43,887 nucleotides of DNA, from contig JAGXLI010000009.1 in assembly GCA_018334755.1 (NCBI GenBank), positions 1 through 43,887 of the forward strand. The letters run 5' to 3'. This stretch comes from Thermoplasmatota archaeon (lineage in GTDB: Archaea > Thermoplasmatota > Thermoplasmata > Halarchaeoplasmatales > Halarchaeoplasmataceae). The position numbers and the translations under genes were made by a program. Position 1 is the stretch's first letter. The number at the start of each line of letters is the position of its first letter. Positions 17,073 through 26,326 of this stretch are shown piece after piece. Under the pieces are notes generated by a model. That model ran no database searches. It was not told the DNA's origin and saw only the letters and a list, made by a program, of their open reading frames with translations.

Positions 17073-18586
17073 AAATGATCAAAAGCATACCGACGGAAAT
17101 AAGAGAATTTCTTGAAAAGGAAGGCGGATCTTCTATTTTCTTAGAAGGGGCTTCAGGTACGGGTAAAACAACACTAGCCCTTCAGTTGATCGAGGAGATC
17201 GCCGAGCCAGAGAAGAGTTTTTACTTATCTACCCGGGTTTCAGACGAAGCCCTTTACCAACAGTTCCCTTGGTTGGAAGAGAAAGAGATGCGCTCTCAGA
17301 TAACGGATGCAAGTAAAGTCTTCCTCGAAACTCTTTACGGCGAAGAAGAGGAGGAAGAAGAAGCGAGTCTTCCTGAAGAGGAAAAAGAGAAGATCGAAGG
17401 TGCGCAGGAATTTTTGAGCACCATAAGAGAAGAAGGACCTCCAGAGAACGTGGATAGAACCCGGCTGAATCAACTTGATAAAGAGATCCCGGGTTTAGAA
17501 AGGATATATGACAGAATAGACAAAATCCTTCCAGAACGGTCCCTCCTGGTGATAGACAGTATCGAAGGTATCACCCATAAATATGGTATCGATATGGAAT
17601 CCTTCGTGATGACTATACAGAAAGACTTGGTAGAAAACTCCAATACAAATCTGATAATGGTCCTAGAAAAAGAAGCCGCACCTGACTTGGAGTATCTATC
17701 CGACGGCGTCGTTCAGATGAACCGTTACCAATTGGAAGGAAGGAACGTGCGCTCTATCAAGCTCAAGAAACTGAGAGCTGTAAAGATCAGTCAACCGTCC
17801 TATCTGATGTCCCTCGATGGCGGTCGGTTCAAATGTTTCGAACCCTATGAACTGAAGATATCAGGGTGTAGAGAATGGGAAGCCGTCGAAGCACCGGAAG
17901 AAAAGTACAGCACCGGGACCGAAGATATAGATGAATTGATGGACGGGGGCTTCGACGCTGGAAGCTATAATGTGTTCGAAGTCGAAGAGAACGTGAGCAA
18001 CGAAGAATTTTTCTCGGTGATCAGGCCTATATTTCTGAACTTCCTCGCGCAGAAAAAAGGAGTACTTACATCACTTTCTGGAGGTACGCATCCTGAAAAC
18101 CTCAAGGATGACTTAACACGTTTCGTTCCAGAAAATAATTTCAACGAGAAGTTCAGGATAGTCGATTACTTCACCTCCAAGACAGACAAACCTTACAAGC
18201 TGGCCCTCGCTGGTAAAAACCAGAGTCAATATAGAGAGATCTACAACAAAAGTATGGAGGAACTCAAAGGTCAAAAGGACCAGGGTATACTCGATTATAC
18301 CGGTTTGGACACCTTGGAATACATGCAGGGCGGCGAGATCGCAGTAAAGCAGTTACTGAACGGTGTAGCGACTACCAAGAACTCAGACAACGTAGGGATA
18401 GGTATCCTGAAGCCCGGTTTGAATATATCCCGTGAGATCAAAAATATGGCGGATAATTATTTCGTCATAGTCAGTATAAATAAAACGCCCTGTATCTACG
18501 GGATAAAACCAAAGACTGGTCTCTACGCGATAGTCACCGATGAGGAGAAAGGTTCGCCGTACATCCGACTAGACCCGATCGTATAA
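17069..18586 (+). CDS. GvpD/KaiC-like RecA-fold P-loop ATPase
   Basis: Walker A LEGASGTGKTTLALQL, Walker B SLLVIDSIEGI; second half (STGTEDIDELMDGGFDAGSYNVFEVEENVSN) looks like a KaiC-type repeat with lost Walker A. Confidence 0.75.
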   Translation: MKMIKSIPTEIREFLEKEGGSSIFLEGASGTGKTTLALQLIEEIAEPEKSFYLSTRVSDEALYQQFPWLEEKEMRSQITDASKVFLETLYGEEEEEEEASLPEEEKEKIEGAQEFLSTIREEGPPENVDRTRLNQLDKEIPGLERIYDRIDKILPERSLLVIDSIEGITHKYGIDMESFVMTIQKDLVENSNTNLIMVLEKEAAPDLEYLSDGVVQMNRYQLEGRNVRSIKLKKLRAVKISQPSYLMSLDGGRFKCFEPYELKISGCREWEAVEAPEEKYSTGTEDIDELMDGGFDAGSYNVFEVEENVSNEEFFSVIRPIFLNFLAQKKGVLTSLSGGTHPENLKDDLTRFVPENNFNEKFRIVDYFTSKTDKPYKLALAGKNQSQYREIYNKSMEELKGQKDQGILDYTGLDTLEYMQGGEIAVKQLLNGVATTKNSDNVGIGILKPGLNISREIKNMADNYFVIVSINKTPCIYGIKPKTGLYAIVTDEEKGSPYIRLDPIV

Positions 18587-18591
18587 GCGGA

Positions 18592-19245
18592 TCAAAAACC
18601 GTATTCTCCTCTAAGGGGAACGAAGCGAACTCCCCCCAAATTTTTTTTCTTTATTTCGTTTTTACCTTTTTTTCTAACCATGACCAGGTCCTGAAAGACT
18701 TTGCTCCCCACTGGGATCAAAATCTTACCTCCCACCTTCAGTTGATCAATCAGTGGGGACGGCAATTCAGGGACTCCGCAGGCCACTGATATCCTGTCGT
18801 AAGGAGCTTTCTCTTCGTAGCCGGAGGAACCATCTCCATGGATTATCCTCACGTTCTCGTAACCACTCTCTTTCATCCTTCTTTGAGCGGATCTAGCTAA
18901 GTTTTCTATATACTCTAAAGAATAAATCTTGCCTTCGTCCTTCACCAATTCGGCTAAGACCGCAGCATGATAGCCTAGACCTCCCCCTACCTCCAAGATG
19001 ATGTGTCCCTCTCTCACATCTAGATTTTCGACCATCATTGCTACCATATGAGGGGCAGAGATGGTCTGACCCTCTCCTATCGGCTGGGGAGAATCTATGT
19101 AGGCTCTATCTTTTATATTAGACGGGACAAAATTATGACGTTGGACTTTTTTCATGGCTCTCTTTACGGGTTCACTTTCTATGTAGCCCCTCTCGCTCAG
19201 GCTTTCAACCATCCTTTCTCTCTTCTCTTTATACTCTTCCTTCAT
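18592..19245 (-). CDS. pcm: Protein-L-isoaspartate O-methyltransferase
   Basis: QPIGEGQTISAPHMVAMM, ILEVGGGLGYHAAVLAEL, GDGSSGYEEKAPYDRI. Confidence 0.95.
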   Translation of the reverse strand: MKEEYKEKRERMVESLSERGYIESEPVKRAMKKVQRHNFVPSNIKDRAYIDSPQPIGEGQTISAPHMVAMMVENLDVREGHIILEVGGGLGYHAAVLAELVKDEGKIYSLEYIENLARSAQRRMKESGYENVRIIHGDGSSGYEEKAPYDRISVACGVPELPSPLIDQLKVGGKILIPVGSKVFQDLVMVRKKGKNEIKKKNLGGVRFVPLRGEYGF

Positions 19246-19379
19246 CTTACCCCTTTTTACATAACTATCTACCTCTTATCATTTATGTCTTTAGTCTGAT
19301 TTTTTCCGCTTTCTTTATGACCTGTAGTTCCATCGATTTTTTATATATCTCATCTCTTATTCCTCTCAGAGTTGATACG

Positions 19380-20108
19380 ATGGTTGAGATACCTGAATCA
19401 CATCCTAGGTACGAATCATTGAAGACTAGAGAATCACTCGTGGAAAGAGTCGAAGAGGGGATCACCTCCAAGGCCGGTTTGATCGCCCACGGTCGGGGAG
19501 AGATGTTCGATTATCTCCTCGGTGAAAGGACCATCGATAGCGCCAAAAAGGCGGAAAAAAAGGCGATAGACGTGATCTTAAAAGCCGAGAATCCAGTTAT
19601 ATCCATAAATGGGAACGTCGCTGCTTTAGTTCCCGCCGAGATCGTTTCTTTGTCTCAAAGATTAAAAGCTAAGTTGGAAGTCAATCTCTTCCACAGATCC
19701 GAAGAGAGGATCAACAAAATAGCTGAACTTCTTAAGAAAGACGGCGCGAAGAAAATTTACGGGACGGGCAAACCTGATGCTGAGATACCCGGGTTAGAGC
19801 ATGAGAGAGCATTGTGTTCTAAAGAAGGGATCTACTCGGCCGACGTGGTTTTAGTGCCGCTCGAAGACGGTGATAGAGCCAAGGCATTGAAAGAGATGGG
19901 GAAAACGGTGATAACTATCGATCTAAACCCCATATCTAGAACGGCGAAAACCGCAGATATAAGCATAATAGACAACATAGTAAGGGCAGTCCCGAATATG
20001 ATAGATCTTGAACCTCTCTCCGGAAAAGAATTTGATAATTCTGAAAATCTCAGCCAGACCCTAGATCATATGTGTGAGAGGTTGAAGGAACTATCTAAAG
20101 ACATATAA
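19380..20108 (+). CDS. 4-phosphopantoate--beta-alanine ligase (archaeal phosphopantothenate synthetase)
   Basis: HPRYESLKTRESLVERVEEGITSKAGLIAHGRGEMFDYLLGE...NPVISINGNVAALVPAEIV...IDLNPISRTAKTADISIIDNI. Start trimmed from 19317 to ATG 19380. Confidence 0.92.
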   Translation: MVEIPESHPRYESLKTRESLVERVEEGITSKAGLIAHGRGEMFDYLLGERTIDSAKKAEKKAIDVILKAENPVISINGNVAALVPAEIVSLSQRLKAKLEVNLFHRSEERINKIAELLKKDGAKKIYGTGKPDAEIPGLEHERALCSKEGIYSADVVLVPLEDGDRAKALKEMGKTVITIDLNPISRTAKTADISIIDNIVRAVPNMIDLEPLSGKEFDNSENLSQTLDHMCERLKELSKDI

Positions 20109-20140
20109 GACCCTCTCTTTTAAAGAAAGATGTTGATAAC

Positions 20141-21376
20141 ATGGATGAATTAGTAGAAAAGGGAAAAAAAAGATTAGAATGGGCCCGAGAGCATATGGAA
20201 GTTATAGGGAAAGTGAAAGATGAAATCTCGGAAAGGGGGCACCTAGAAGGTAAGAATATCTCGATGGCATTACATGTGGAGGCCAAGACAGGTATCCTTG
20301 CTCTTTCCCTACACGAAGCCGGGGCTAACGTAAAGATGGCATCATGTAATCCGCTTTCAACCGATGATTCGGTCGCCGAAGCTTTGAGAGAAGAGCACGG
20401 ACTGGATGTATATGCAAAGAGGGGACAGGATGAAGAAGAATATTATGAGAACCTCAATGCGACCTTGGAACACGATCCAGACGTGGTGATAGATGATGGC
20501 GGAGACCTGATCTCTTTGATCCATACCGAAAGAGAAGACCTGATCCCGGGGATAGCCGGTGGAGCCGAAGAGACCACGACCGGTATAGTCAGGCTCAGAG
20601 CCATGGAGGAAGACGATGCTCTCCGTTTCCCCGTCATGTCAGTAAACGACGCTTATATGAAACATCTTTTCGATAATAGATATGGAACTGGCCAGTCCAC
20701 CATGGACGGTATCTTGAAGGCGACCAATCTACAGCTGAGCGGAAAGAATTTCCTCGTGGGAGGATACGGATGGTGCGGGAGAGGGATAGCGATGAGAGCT
20801 AAAGGGATGGGAGCCGACGTCATGATCTCCGAGGTCGATCCGATAAAGGCCGTCGAAGCTAGGATGGACGGATTCAGAGTTCTGCCTGCAGAGGAAGGCA
20901 TACAGAAAGCCGATTTCGTGGTAACCGCTACCGGATGCAAAGACGTCATCGGTGAAGATGAGATCAAGAAAGCAAAAGACGGCTGTATATTATCCAACTC
21001 AGGGCATTTCGATAACGAGATATCTAAGAGATCGTTAGAAGAACTGTCTGAATCCAGCAGAGAAGTGAGAGAGGACGTGACCGAATACAGGATGAAAGAC
21101 GGCCGGAAACTATATCTTTTAGCTGAAGGAAGGCTGGTCAATCTTGCCGCTGGTCAGGGTCACCCTGCGGAGATAATGGATATGAGCTTCGCCCTGCAGA
21201 TGATGGCCGCTGAATACGTCGTGAAAAACGACGACCTGAAACCTAAGGTCTATGACATACCGCGGAAAATAGATGAAAAGATCGCTCTATTGAAATTGGA
21301 ATCTGACGATATAGAGATCGATAGATTGACGGAAGAGCAAAAAAATTATTTAGAGGGATGGCAGGAAGGCACCTGA
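20141..21376 (+). CDS. ahcY: Adenosylhomocysteinase
   Basis: ALHVEAKTGILALSLHEAGA, NRYGTGQSTMDGILKATN, GYGWCGRGIAMRAKGMGA, LSNSGHFDNEI, LVNLAAGQGHP. Confidence 0.97.
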   Translation: MDELVEKGKKRLEWAREHMEVIGKVKDEISERGHLEGKNISMALHVEAKTGILALSLHEAGANVKMASCNPLSTDDSVAEALREEHGLDVYAKRGQDEEEYYENLNATLEHDPDVVIDDGGDLISLIHTEREDLIPGIAGGAEETTTGIVRLRAMEEDDALRFPVMSVNDAYMKHLFDNRYGTGQSTMDGILKATNLQLSGKNFLVGGYGWCGRGIAMRAKGMGADVMISEVDPIKAVEARMDGFRVLPAEEGIQKADFVVTATGCKDVIGEDEIKKAKDGCILSNSGHFDNEISKRSLEELSESSREVREDVTEYRMKDGRKLYLLAEGRLVNLAAGQGHPAEIMDMSFALQMMAAEYVVKNDDLKPKVYDIPRKIDEKIALLKLESDDIEIDRLTEEQKNYLEGWQEGT

Positions 21377-21646
21377 TCAATCAATCAGTGTTACGTCCTC
21401 CGCACTGACACTCTGTACCTCTTCTATTCCCTTGAGTTCTTCTTCTATCTTATCAACGATGCCGCCTTCATCCGGGACGACGAGCTTAGCGACGATAGCC
21501 TTGAGACCGAAAGCTACTTTTTCCTCGCTCGAACCTTTAAAGGTCCCATGTTTTTCGACGGTCTTCTTAATCTCTCTCTTGATATGGTCGAGATCACTCT
21601 CTGTACCATCCGGCATGACCTTGTAAACCATCATGACTTCACTCAT
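21377..21646 (-). CDS. Elongation factor 1-beta (aEF-1beta)
   Basis: MSEVMMVYKVMPDGTESDLDHIKREIKKTV...VAFGLKAIVAKLVVPDEGG..DKIEEELKGIEEVQSV; correct start ATG at 21646, not 21736. Confidence 0.93.
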   Translation of the reverse strand: MSEVMMVYKVMPDGTESDLDHIKREIKKTVEKHGTFKGSSEEKVAFGLKAIVAKLVVPDEGGIVDKIEEELKGIEEVQSVSAEDVTLID

Positions 21647-21647
21647 A

Positions 21648-21815
21648 TTATGGCCCCCTGAATCCACATTCTGGACACTCGTATTCTTCAGATTGATCGC
21701 GGCACTTCTCGCATCTGCCGATCTTGACATTTCCACACTCGGGACACGGGAAAACCGTATTTTTAAGACCTACCAGAGTTATACCACATGATGTGCAATT
21801 GTAATCTTCTTTCAT
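21648..21815 (-). CDS. 55-aa HVO_2753-type zinc-finger microprotein
   Basis: [55 protein letters not shown]; four CxxC pairs; directly upstream of aEF-1beta; absent from the ORF track. Confidence 0.88.
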   Translation of the reverse strand: MKEDYNCTSCGITLVGLKNTVFPCPECGNVKIGRCEKCRDQSEEYECPECGFRGP

Positions 21816-22045
21816 GGCAATCAATCGTTGTAGAAAGGGGCGGATATTTAATATTGTCGATGTTTCAGATTGAACACTTCCTCCGAGATGCTGTCTTATG
21901 GCACGGTCAGACGCGTTCAGAGCACCATTTTTTCATCACGTTTCGTTTTCTACATAATACTTCATTTTAAAAACACGACTTACTTCTGGTGAAAATCGTT
22001 ATATAGTAAAAATCGATGTAGAGGATGCTTTTAGATTCTACAATC

Positions 22046-22120
22046 GCTCCTGTAGTGTAGTCCGGCCAACCATCTTGGCCTCTCGAGCCAAAGACCCGGG
22101 TTCGAATCCCGGCGGGAGCA
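22046..22120 (+). tRNA. tRNA-Glu (anticodon CTC)
   Basis: GCTCCTG...CGGGAGC acceptor, D-arm TAGTGTAGTCCGGCCAA, anticodon arm TTGGC-CTCTCGA-GCCAA, T-arm CCGGG-TTCGAAT-CCCGG, discriminator A, no encoded CCA. Confidence 0.96.
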
Positions 22121-22133
22121 CTTCCCTTTGCGA

Positions 22134-22225
22134 CCAGAAGATTAGAACCTTTAGGTTCGCGAGTAAAACTTGTTTTACGAGCTGTTGGAATCTCTGATTC
22201 CGACTGGAATACCATTTTCTTTTTA
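22134..22225 (+). ncRNA. Putative structured RNA: three consecutive hairpins plus T-rich tail downstream of tRNA-Glu
   Basis: H1 22145-22158 gaacc-ttta-ggttc; H2 22159-22182 gcGAgtaaaa-cttg-ttttacGAgc (tandem G.A); H3 22184-22204 gttggaatc-tct-gattccgac (9 bp, one G.U); TTTTCTTTTT from 22215. Confidence 0.45.
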
Positions 22226-22312
22226 TGTAGATAAGCGGAAAAACCCTTTTCACTAGATCTATCCTTCTAGCTGTTCACCTTATCAAAAAAGATCATCCTA
22301 TCCCCACTCTTC

Positions 22313-22858
22313 TCACACCGTATATCTGATCTCTTTGGGCAGCTTCATATCTTCGCCCTCCTCAGAATATACCTGGAGGATGTTATAGATGTCCGGCTTG
22401 TATGAGATCTGTTCTTCGATACTGCACTCATCTTTTAACAGGTTCCCGACTCTCAAAACATCTTCCTCGTCGAGATAATTTGGAGTGTAAACCCGGATCC
22501 TATGTTCATCCATATCCCTTTTCTCTCTTATCCATCTTGTAGTCACTTGCCCCCCCCATATCTTTCCCTCTGAGATCAACCGCTTTATGTTTTCCCAAAC
22601 ATCATCGACCTCTTCAGGGCTTACAGTGAGTTCCCATTTTCCGCTGAGATACTCGTCATCGATCGCCCTTTTGTCTATCTTTTTGACTTTAGGTTCTTCT
22701 TCCTCAGGTAATTCATCTTCTTTTATCTTCTCTGGGTGGGAGACGTCGTTTATCTCTAGATACTCTTCTAACCTATCTCCACTCCTTTTGAGACCGCAGA
22801 GCAACCAGTCTTTTCCTTCCCCTTTGACTTCAGAGGGATACCTATCTTCTTCCGACAT
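22313..22858 (-). CDS. DUF1917-like protein (Bles03 / putative phosphothreonine lyase-type annotation)
   Basis: SGKWELTVSPEEVDDVWENIKRLISEGKIWGGQVTT...IRVYTPNYLDEEDVLRVGNLL...ISYKPDIYNILQVYS. Confidence 0.55.
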   Translation of the reverse strand: MSEEDRYPSEVKGEGKDWLLCGLKRSGDRLEEYLEINDVSHPEKIKEDELPEEEEPKVKKIDKRAIDDEYLSGKWELTVSPEEVDDVWENIKRLISEGKIWGGQVTTRWIREKRDMDEHRIRVYTPNYLDEEDVLRVGNLLKDECSIEEQISYKPDIYNILQVYSEEGEDMKLPKEIRYTV

Positions 22859-22973
22859 AGTATCTTTGATAGTGAAGTGAAAATTAATAAATCTTTCTTT
22901 TCCCGTGATCGCCTCGGCACTAAAGAAAAAAATTGGTTAAGAGGTTTTGATTTACTTATTTTTTAACTCCTTG

Positions 22974-23258
22974 TCACTTCACTTTTTCTATCAATTCATC
23001 GACATCCATCGCTGGTAAGGTCATCGTATCTATAGAGCCTCTAGAAGCTACTTCCATGACTATCTTGGTTATATCCGCCTTGGAAGGGGCCTCTACGACC
23101 GTCAAAAAGTCATACTTTCCCAACAGAACATATTGGTTTATGACATTTGCTCCCTTCTCCTCGAGTTCACGGTTCACTTCTTCTATCCTTTCTGGGTTGT
23201 CAAGGATCGTTTTCCTTCCCTCGTCCGTCAGATTCGATAAAATCAAGTATTTATCCAT
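22974..23258 (-). CDS. GYD-domain protein
   Basis: YLILSNLTDEGRKTILDNPERIEEVNRELEEKGANVINQYVLLGKYDFLTVVEAPS...TMTLPAM. Confidence 0.8.
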   Translation of the reverse strand: MDKYLILSNLTDEGRKTILDNPERIEEVNRELEEKGANVINQYVLLGKYDFLTVVEAPSKADITKIVMEVASRGSIDTMTLPAMDVDELIEKVK

Positions 23259-23320
23259 TTTTTCACCTTCAAAGTTGTAAAGTTAAAAACTCTATAAATA
23301 TTTATCGAACAAAAAATTCG

Positions 23321-25732
23321 TTAATCCCTCTCATCCTCCCACCAGCTCTCAAATTCTTCTTGTGAGACGTCTTCATAATCCTCTCCTTCATATATCTCCT
23401 TTTCATCAGCTTTTTCTCTTTTCCGCCATCCCCACATGAATGTTACCGCGGCGATCACACCTAAAACGAACATGCCCGATGCGATGACTATCAAGGGCCA
23501 GAACCATGTAGAACCCTCACCGCCCATCTCTTCCTTTTGGAGATCCATCTCACCTGTCTTTTTGGTCTGACCAGGTTCTACTTCTATATTTATCTCCTCC
23601 TCCACATATCCAGGTTTTGATATATGGATAGTCCGACTTCCTGGAGGGACTTGTATCTCAAATCTCCCATCCGGGCCCGTAGTATTTTTAGTCCCCCTAT
23701 CAGGATTTATATACACCCCTACTATTGGATCTCCATCCTCGCCTATTATCCTTCCTGATATCGTAGCCGTATTAGGAGTGGAAAAACTCCAACTCGCTGT
23801 CCCGTTCTCTAACGGATTACCCGCTCTGTCTTTTCCAGTAACGTTCACATGATAAGTGGTCCCATAGCTGAGATTACCCGAGGGTTCAAAACGATAAAAT
23901 TTTCCATCCCCGGTGATATTTCCAGTTATGCCTTCGATCGAGATATCTACACTTTCTTTGTCCATCTTTTCTGAGAATTCTACTTCGATCGTGGTGTTGA
24001 GTGAAACGTTTCCACCTCTGGGCAAGTAATCCACGAGGGTTGGAGGCGTTCCGTCAGGGACCGCCTTTACAGGATCGGTTAGAACGCTCTCATTCATCTC
24101 ATTTGAAGCGCTGAGATGATAGTAGTACTCTTTTCCATTGGTCACATTCTCGTCGAGGAATCCATCAGTAGTTGAATTTAAACCAGCATGAAGTGAACAG
24201 TTATCTTTTTCCGTCCCTTTATAGAGCTTTATCTTTTCCACGGGCTCAAATATCGAATACCGGGGTTCACTCCAGTTCAATCTGACCGCTCCATTTCTAG
24301 GTCGAACTCTAATGTTCCCTGGAGGTCCGATGGTGGAGGACAACGGATGAGAGTCTTGTGATTCGGATCCCTCAATCGGATAAGGATCATCTATGATGCC
24401 GTCTCGGTTTTCATCAACTCCCGACCAATTACCCCAGTAGTTCCCTAATCCTTCCTGGCTGTTCCAATGATTTGATAAAGAATCATTAGCGATCTCTTCA
24501 TATGCTTGGCTATCGACCGAAGAGAGCTGAAAATTTTTTTCCCTCCTATTCGAGACGATGCTGTTCAAGAATATCTTATTTTCGAATGAATTTCCAGTTA
24601 TATAGATTGCATATCCGACGGACCCTTCGATCAGATTCCGGGAGATAGTATTGTTACTGTTCGGAGGGGGATCTCCATCGCTGTCCATCTGGATGTTGGG
24701 AGTTGTTAACTCGATCCCTCTTTCCCTATTATCTCTGATTTTGTTCCCGGTGAAATTACAGTTGTTAGAGGAATAAGAATATATGCCGCCTTGATTGAGG
24801 GAGAGTTCGTTATTTTTTATACTTATCTGATCAGAATACAGAAGATAGATACCCTCTGCTCCGTTTTTTCTGATTTTAGAGTCCTCTATTTTTACTTTTT
24901 CACTGTTACTGATATATATACCCTTTTGAGTCTGGTTCTCGATCTTTACGTTTCTTAAGGAGATATTATAAGAATCAGCGATGGTTATACCTAGGCTGCC
25001 ATCCTCTATCACAGTGGATTCGATATCGATCTCGCTGGAACCAGAGCCATTGACGTTCGCTATTATTATCTGACCTACTTCTCCTGTGACCTTTTCCATA
25101 TGGCCGTTCTTGAAGTAATAAATAGGATCGCCACTTATGGTATTGCCAGATATATTCTGGCTTCTTACGGTTTCTTCGTCACCTCTCAGAGAGATACCGC
25201 AGCCCTCAAAAGAATTGTTAGAGAAAACATTGTTCGGACTTGAGCCCCTGATTTTTATGCCTACTTCTTGAAGTCCAGAAAAATAGTTGCCCAGTATCCT
25301 ATTCTTAGAAGAGTCATCAACCCATAATCCAGTTTCATTACTCCTTATAGAAGTGTTTTTCAAAGTGAAGTTAGACACCTGAAAGAGGCCTATACCCGCT
25401 TGGGATGTGTTATATATCTCACTATGTTCTACCACAAAGTGAAGATCGGTAGTGGAAAGATACAGGCCGTATTCCTGTCCTAACCCATCTATCGTATAAT
25501 TCACCAATCGGTAAGGTTCCTCTATCGTGCCGTTTCCGTCCAGTCCATGCTCATTTGCGAATTCCTTCAAAGCGGAATTGTTTTCTATCTTTATCATCCC
25601 TCGTACATCCTCTTTCGCGTCTTGATTTCCGATCGAAAAGTCTCTCCACTCTAGTGATTCACTCGAAACTATTTCGAGAGTACCGAAGATGAGTAATATG
25701 ATTATCACGGCGACATACAATTTTCTTTTCAT
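23321..25732 (-). CDS. Surface-anchored right-handed beta-helix (NosD-like) protein with FN3, Ig-like and CarboxypepD_reg-like domains and C-terminal TM
   Basis: Signal peptide, many parallel beta-helix repeats (NNSFEGCGISLRG, NNELSLNQGGIYSYSSNN), VRLNWSEPRY FN3, VEVEFSEKMD Ig-like, ISGRIIGEDGDPIVGVYI, C-terminal TM. Confidence 0.8.
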   Translation of the reverse strand: MKRKLYVAVIIILLIFGTLEIVSSESLEWRDFSIGNQDAKEDVRGMIKIENNSALKEFANEHGLDGNGTIEEPYRLVNYTIDGLGQEYGLYLSTTDLHFVVEHSEIYNTSQAGIGLFQVSNFTLKNTSIRSNETGLWVDDSSKNRILGNYFSGLQEVGIKIRGSSPNNVFSNNSFEGCGISLRGDEETVRSQNISGNTISGDPIYYFKNGHMEKVTGEVGQIIIANVNGSGSSEIDIESTVIEDGSLGITIADSYNISLRNVKIENQTQKGIYISNSEKVKIEDSKIRKNGAEGIYLLYSDQISIKNNELSLNQGGIYSYSSNNCNFTGNKIRDNRERGIELTTPNIQMDSDGDPPPNSNNTISRNLIEGSVGYAIYITGNSFENKIFLNSIVSNRREKNFQLSSVDSQAYEEIANDSLSNHWNSQEGLGNYWGNWSGVDENRDGIIDDPYPIEGSESQDSHPLSSTIGPPGNIRVRPRNGAVRLNWSEPRYSIFEPVEKIKLYKGTEKDNCSLHAGLNSTTDGFLDENVTNGKEYYYHLSASNEMNESVLTDPVKAVPDGTPPTLVDYLPRGGNVSLNTTIEVEFSEKMDKESVDISIEGITGNITGDGKFYRFEPSGNLSYGTTYHVNVTGKDRAGNPLENGTASWSFSTPNTATISGRIIGEDGDPIVGVYINPDRGTKNTTGPDGRFEIQVPPGSRTIHISKPGYVEEEINIEVEPGQTKKTGEMDLQKEEMGGEGSTWFWPLIVIASGMFVLGVIAAVTFMWGWRKREKADEKEIYEGEDYEDVSQEEFESWWEDERD

Positions 25733-25870
25733 GCAGTAATTAATTAAAAATAGAGACGATACTTGTACTTTACTGTTAAAAAGATAGAAAAAAATTCAGA
25801 TAATCGACAAAAAGATAAAAAAATTCATATTACATAGGGACATTTTGAGGATTACAGAAGGTGTTACTCA

Positions 25871-26299
25871 TTGAGTTTGAAAGGTAAGGTGAGAGGTTAC
25901 ATCACTTCAGACCTTATTAGAAGGATCACTATGATCTTACTGATGATCGTAGGTTTTATCCTCATTGCTATCGGGATGGATGGCACCGATCTAGTATCTT
26001 ACTTTCTTGTCGGGTTTGGAGTGTCTTTGATCGTCGGAACGCTTATAGGTTCTGTCATCGGTGAAAAGATAGGATGGCCTATGGGCCTATGGTTAGGAGT
26101 GCTCGGCGGGCTCTTCATTTCTTCATGGATATCAGCGGTTTTAAGAGGGGCATTGGCAGCCTATTATGCCTCCATCGCTGGACCGATCATAGGGGGTGTG
26201 GTCGGAAGATGGTCCGAGTATGAGGAAAAGAAAGAGATCCAGAAAGAAATACATCAGGGCAAAAAAAAGAGCCTAAAAACCCTGAGAAAAAAGAAATAG
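25871..26299 (+). CDS. Small integral membrane protein
   Basis: TTG start; several hydrophobic helices, charged C-terminus; 27 nt upstream of the FtsZ-like ORF. Confidence 0.6.
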   Translation: MSLKGKVRGYITSDLIRRITMILLMIVGFILIAIGMDGTDLVSYFLVGFGVSLIVGTLIGSVIGEKIGWPMGLWLGVLGGLFISSWISAVLRGALAAYYASIAGPIIGGVVGRWSEYEEKKEIQKEIHQGKKKSLKTLRKKK

Positions 26300-26326
26300 A
26301 GATCTAAGGTCGACTCGAGGAAAAAT

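Noticed and set aside
17069-18586. Gas vesicle cluster suggested by the GvpD-like ATPase
   Set aside because: No GvpA, GvpN, GvpF/L or other gvp genes in the window; similarity is to the P-loop ATPase fold only.
21917-21939. Minus-strand GTGATGA-(12 nt)-CTGA resembling half of a box C/D sRNA
   Set aside because: Spacing fits, but no convincing partner C/D' boxes or terminal stem were found; the flanks do not pair. Worth only a snoscan-type search.
21967-22253. ORFs 21967-22215 and 22038-22253 on the minus strand
   Set aside because: They run antisense through tRNA-Glu; the GIRTRVFGSRGQ-type peptide is a familiar spurious translation of the tRNA complement.
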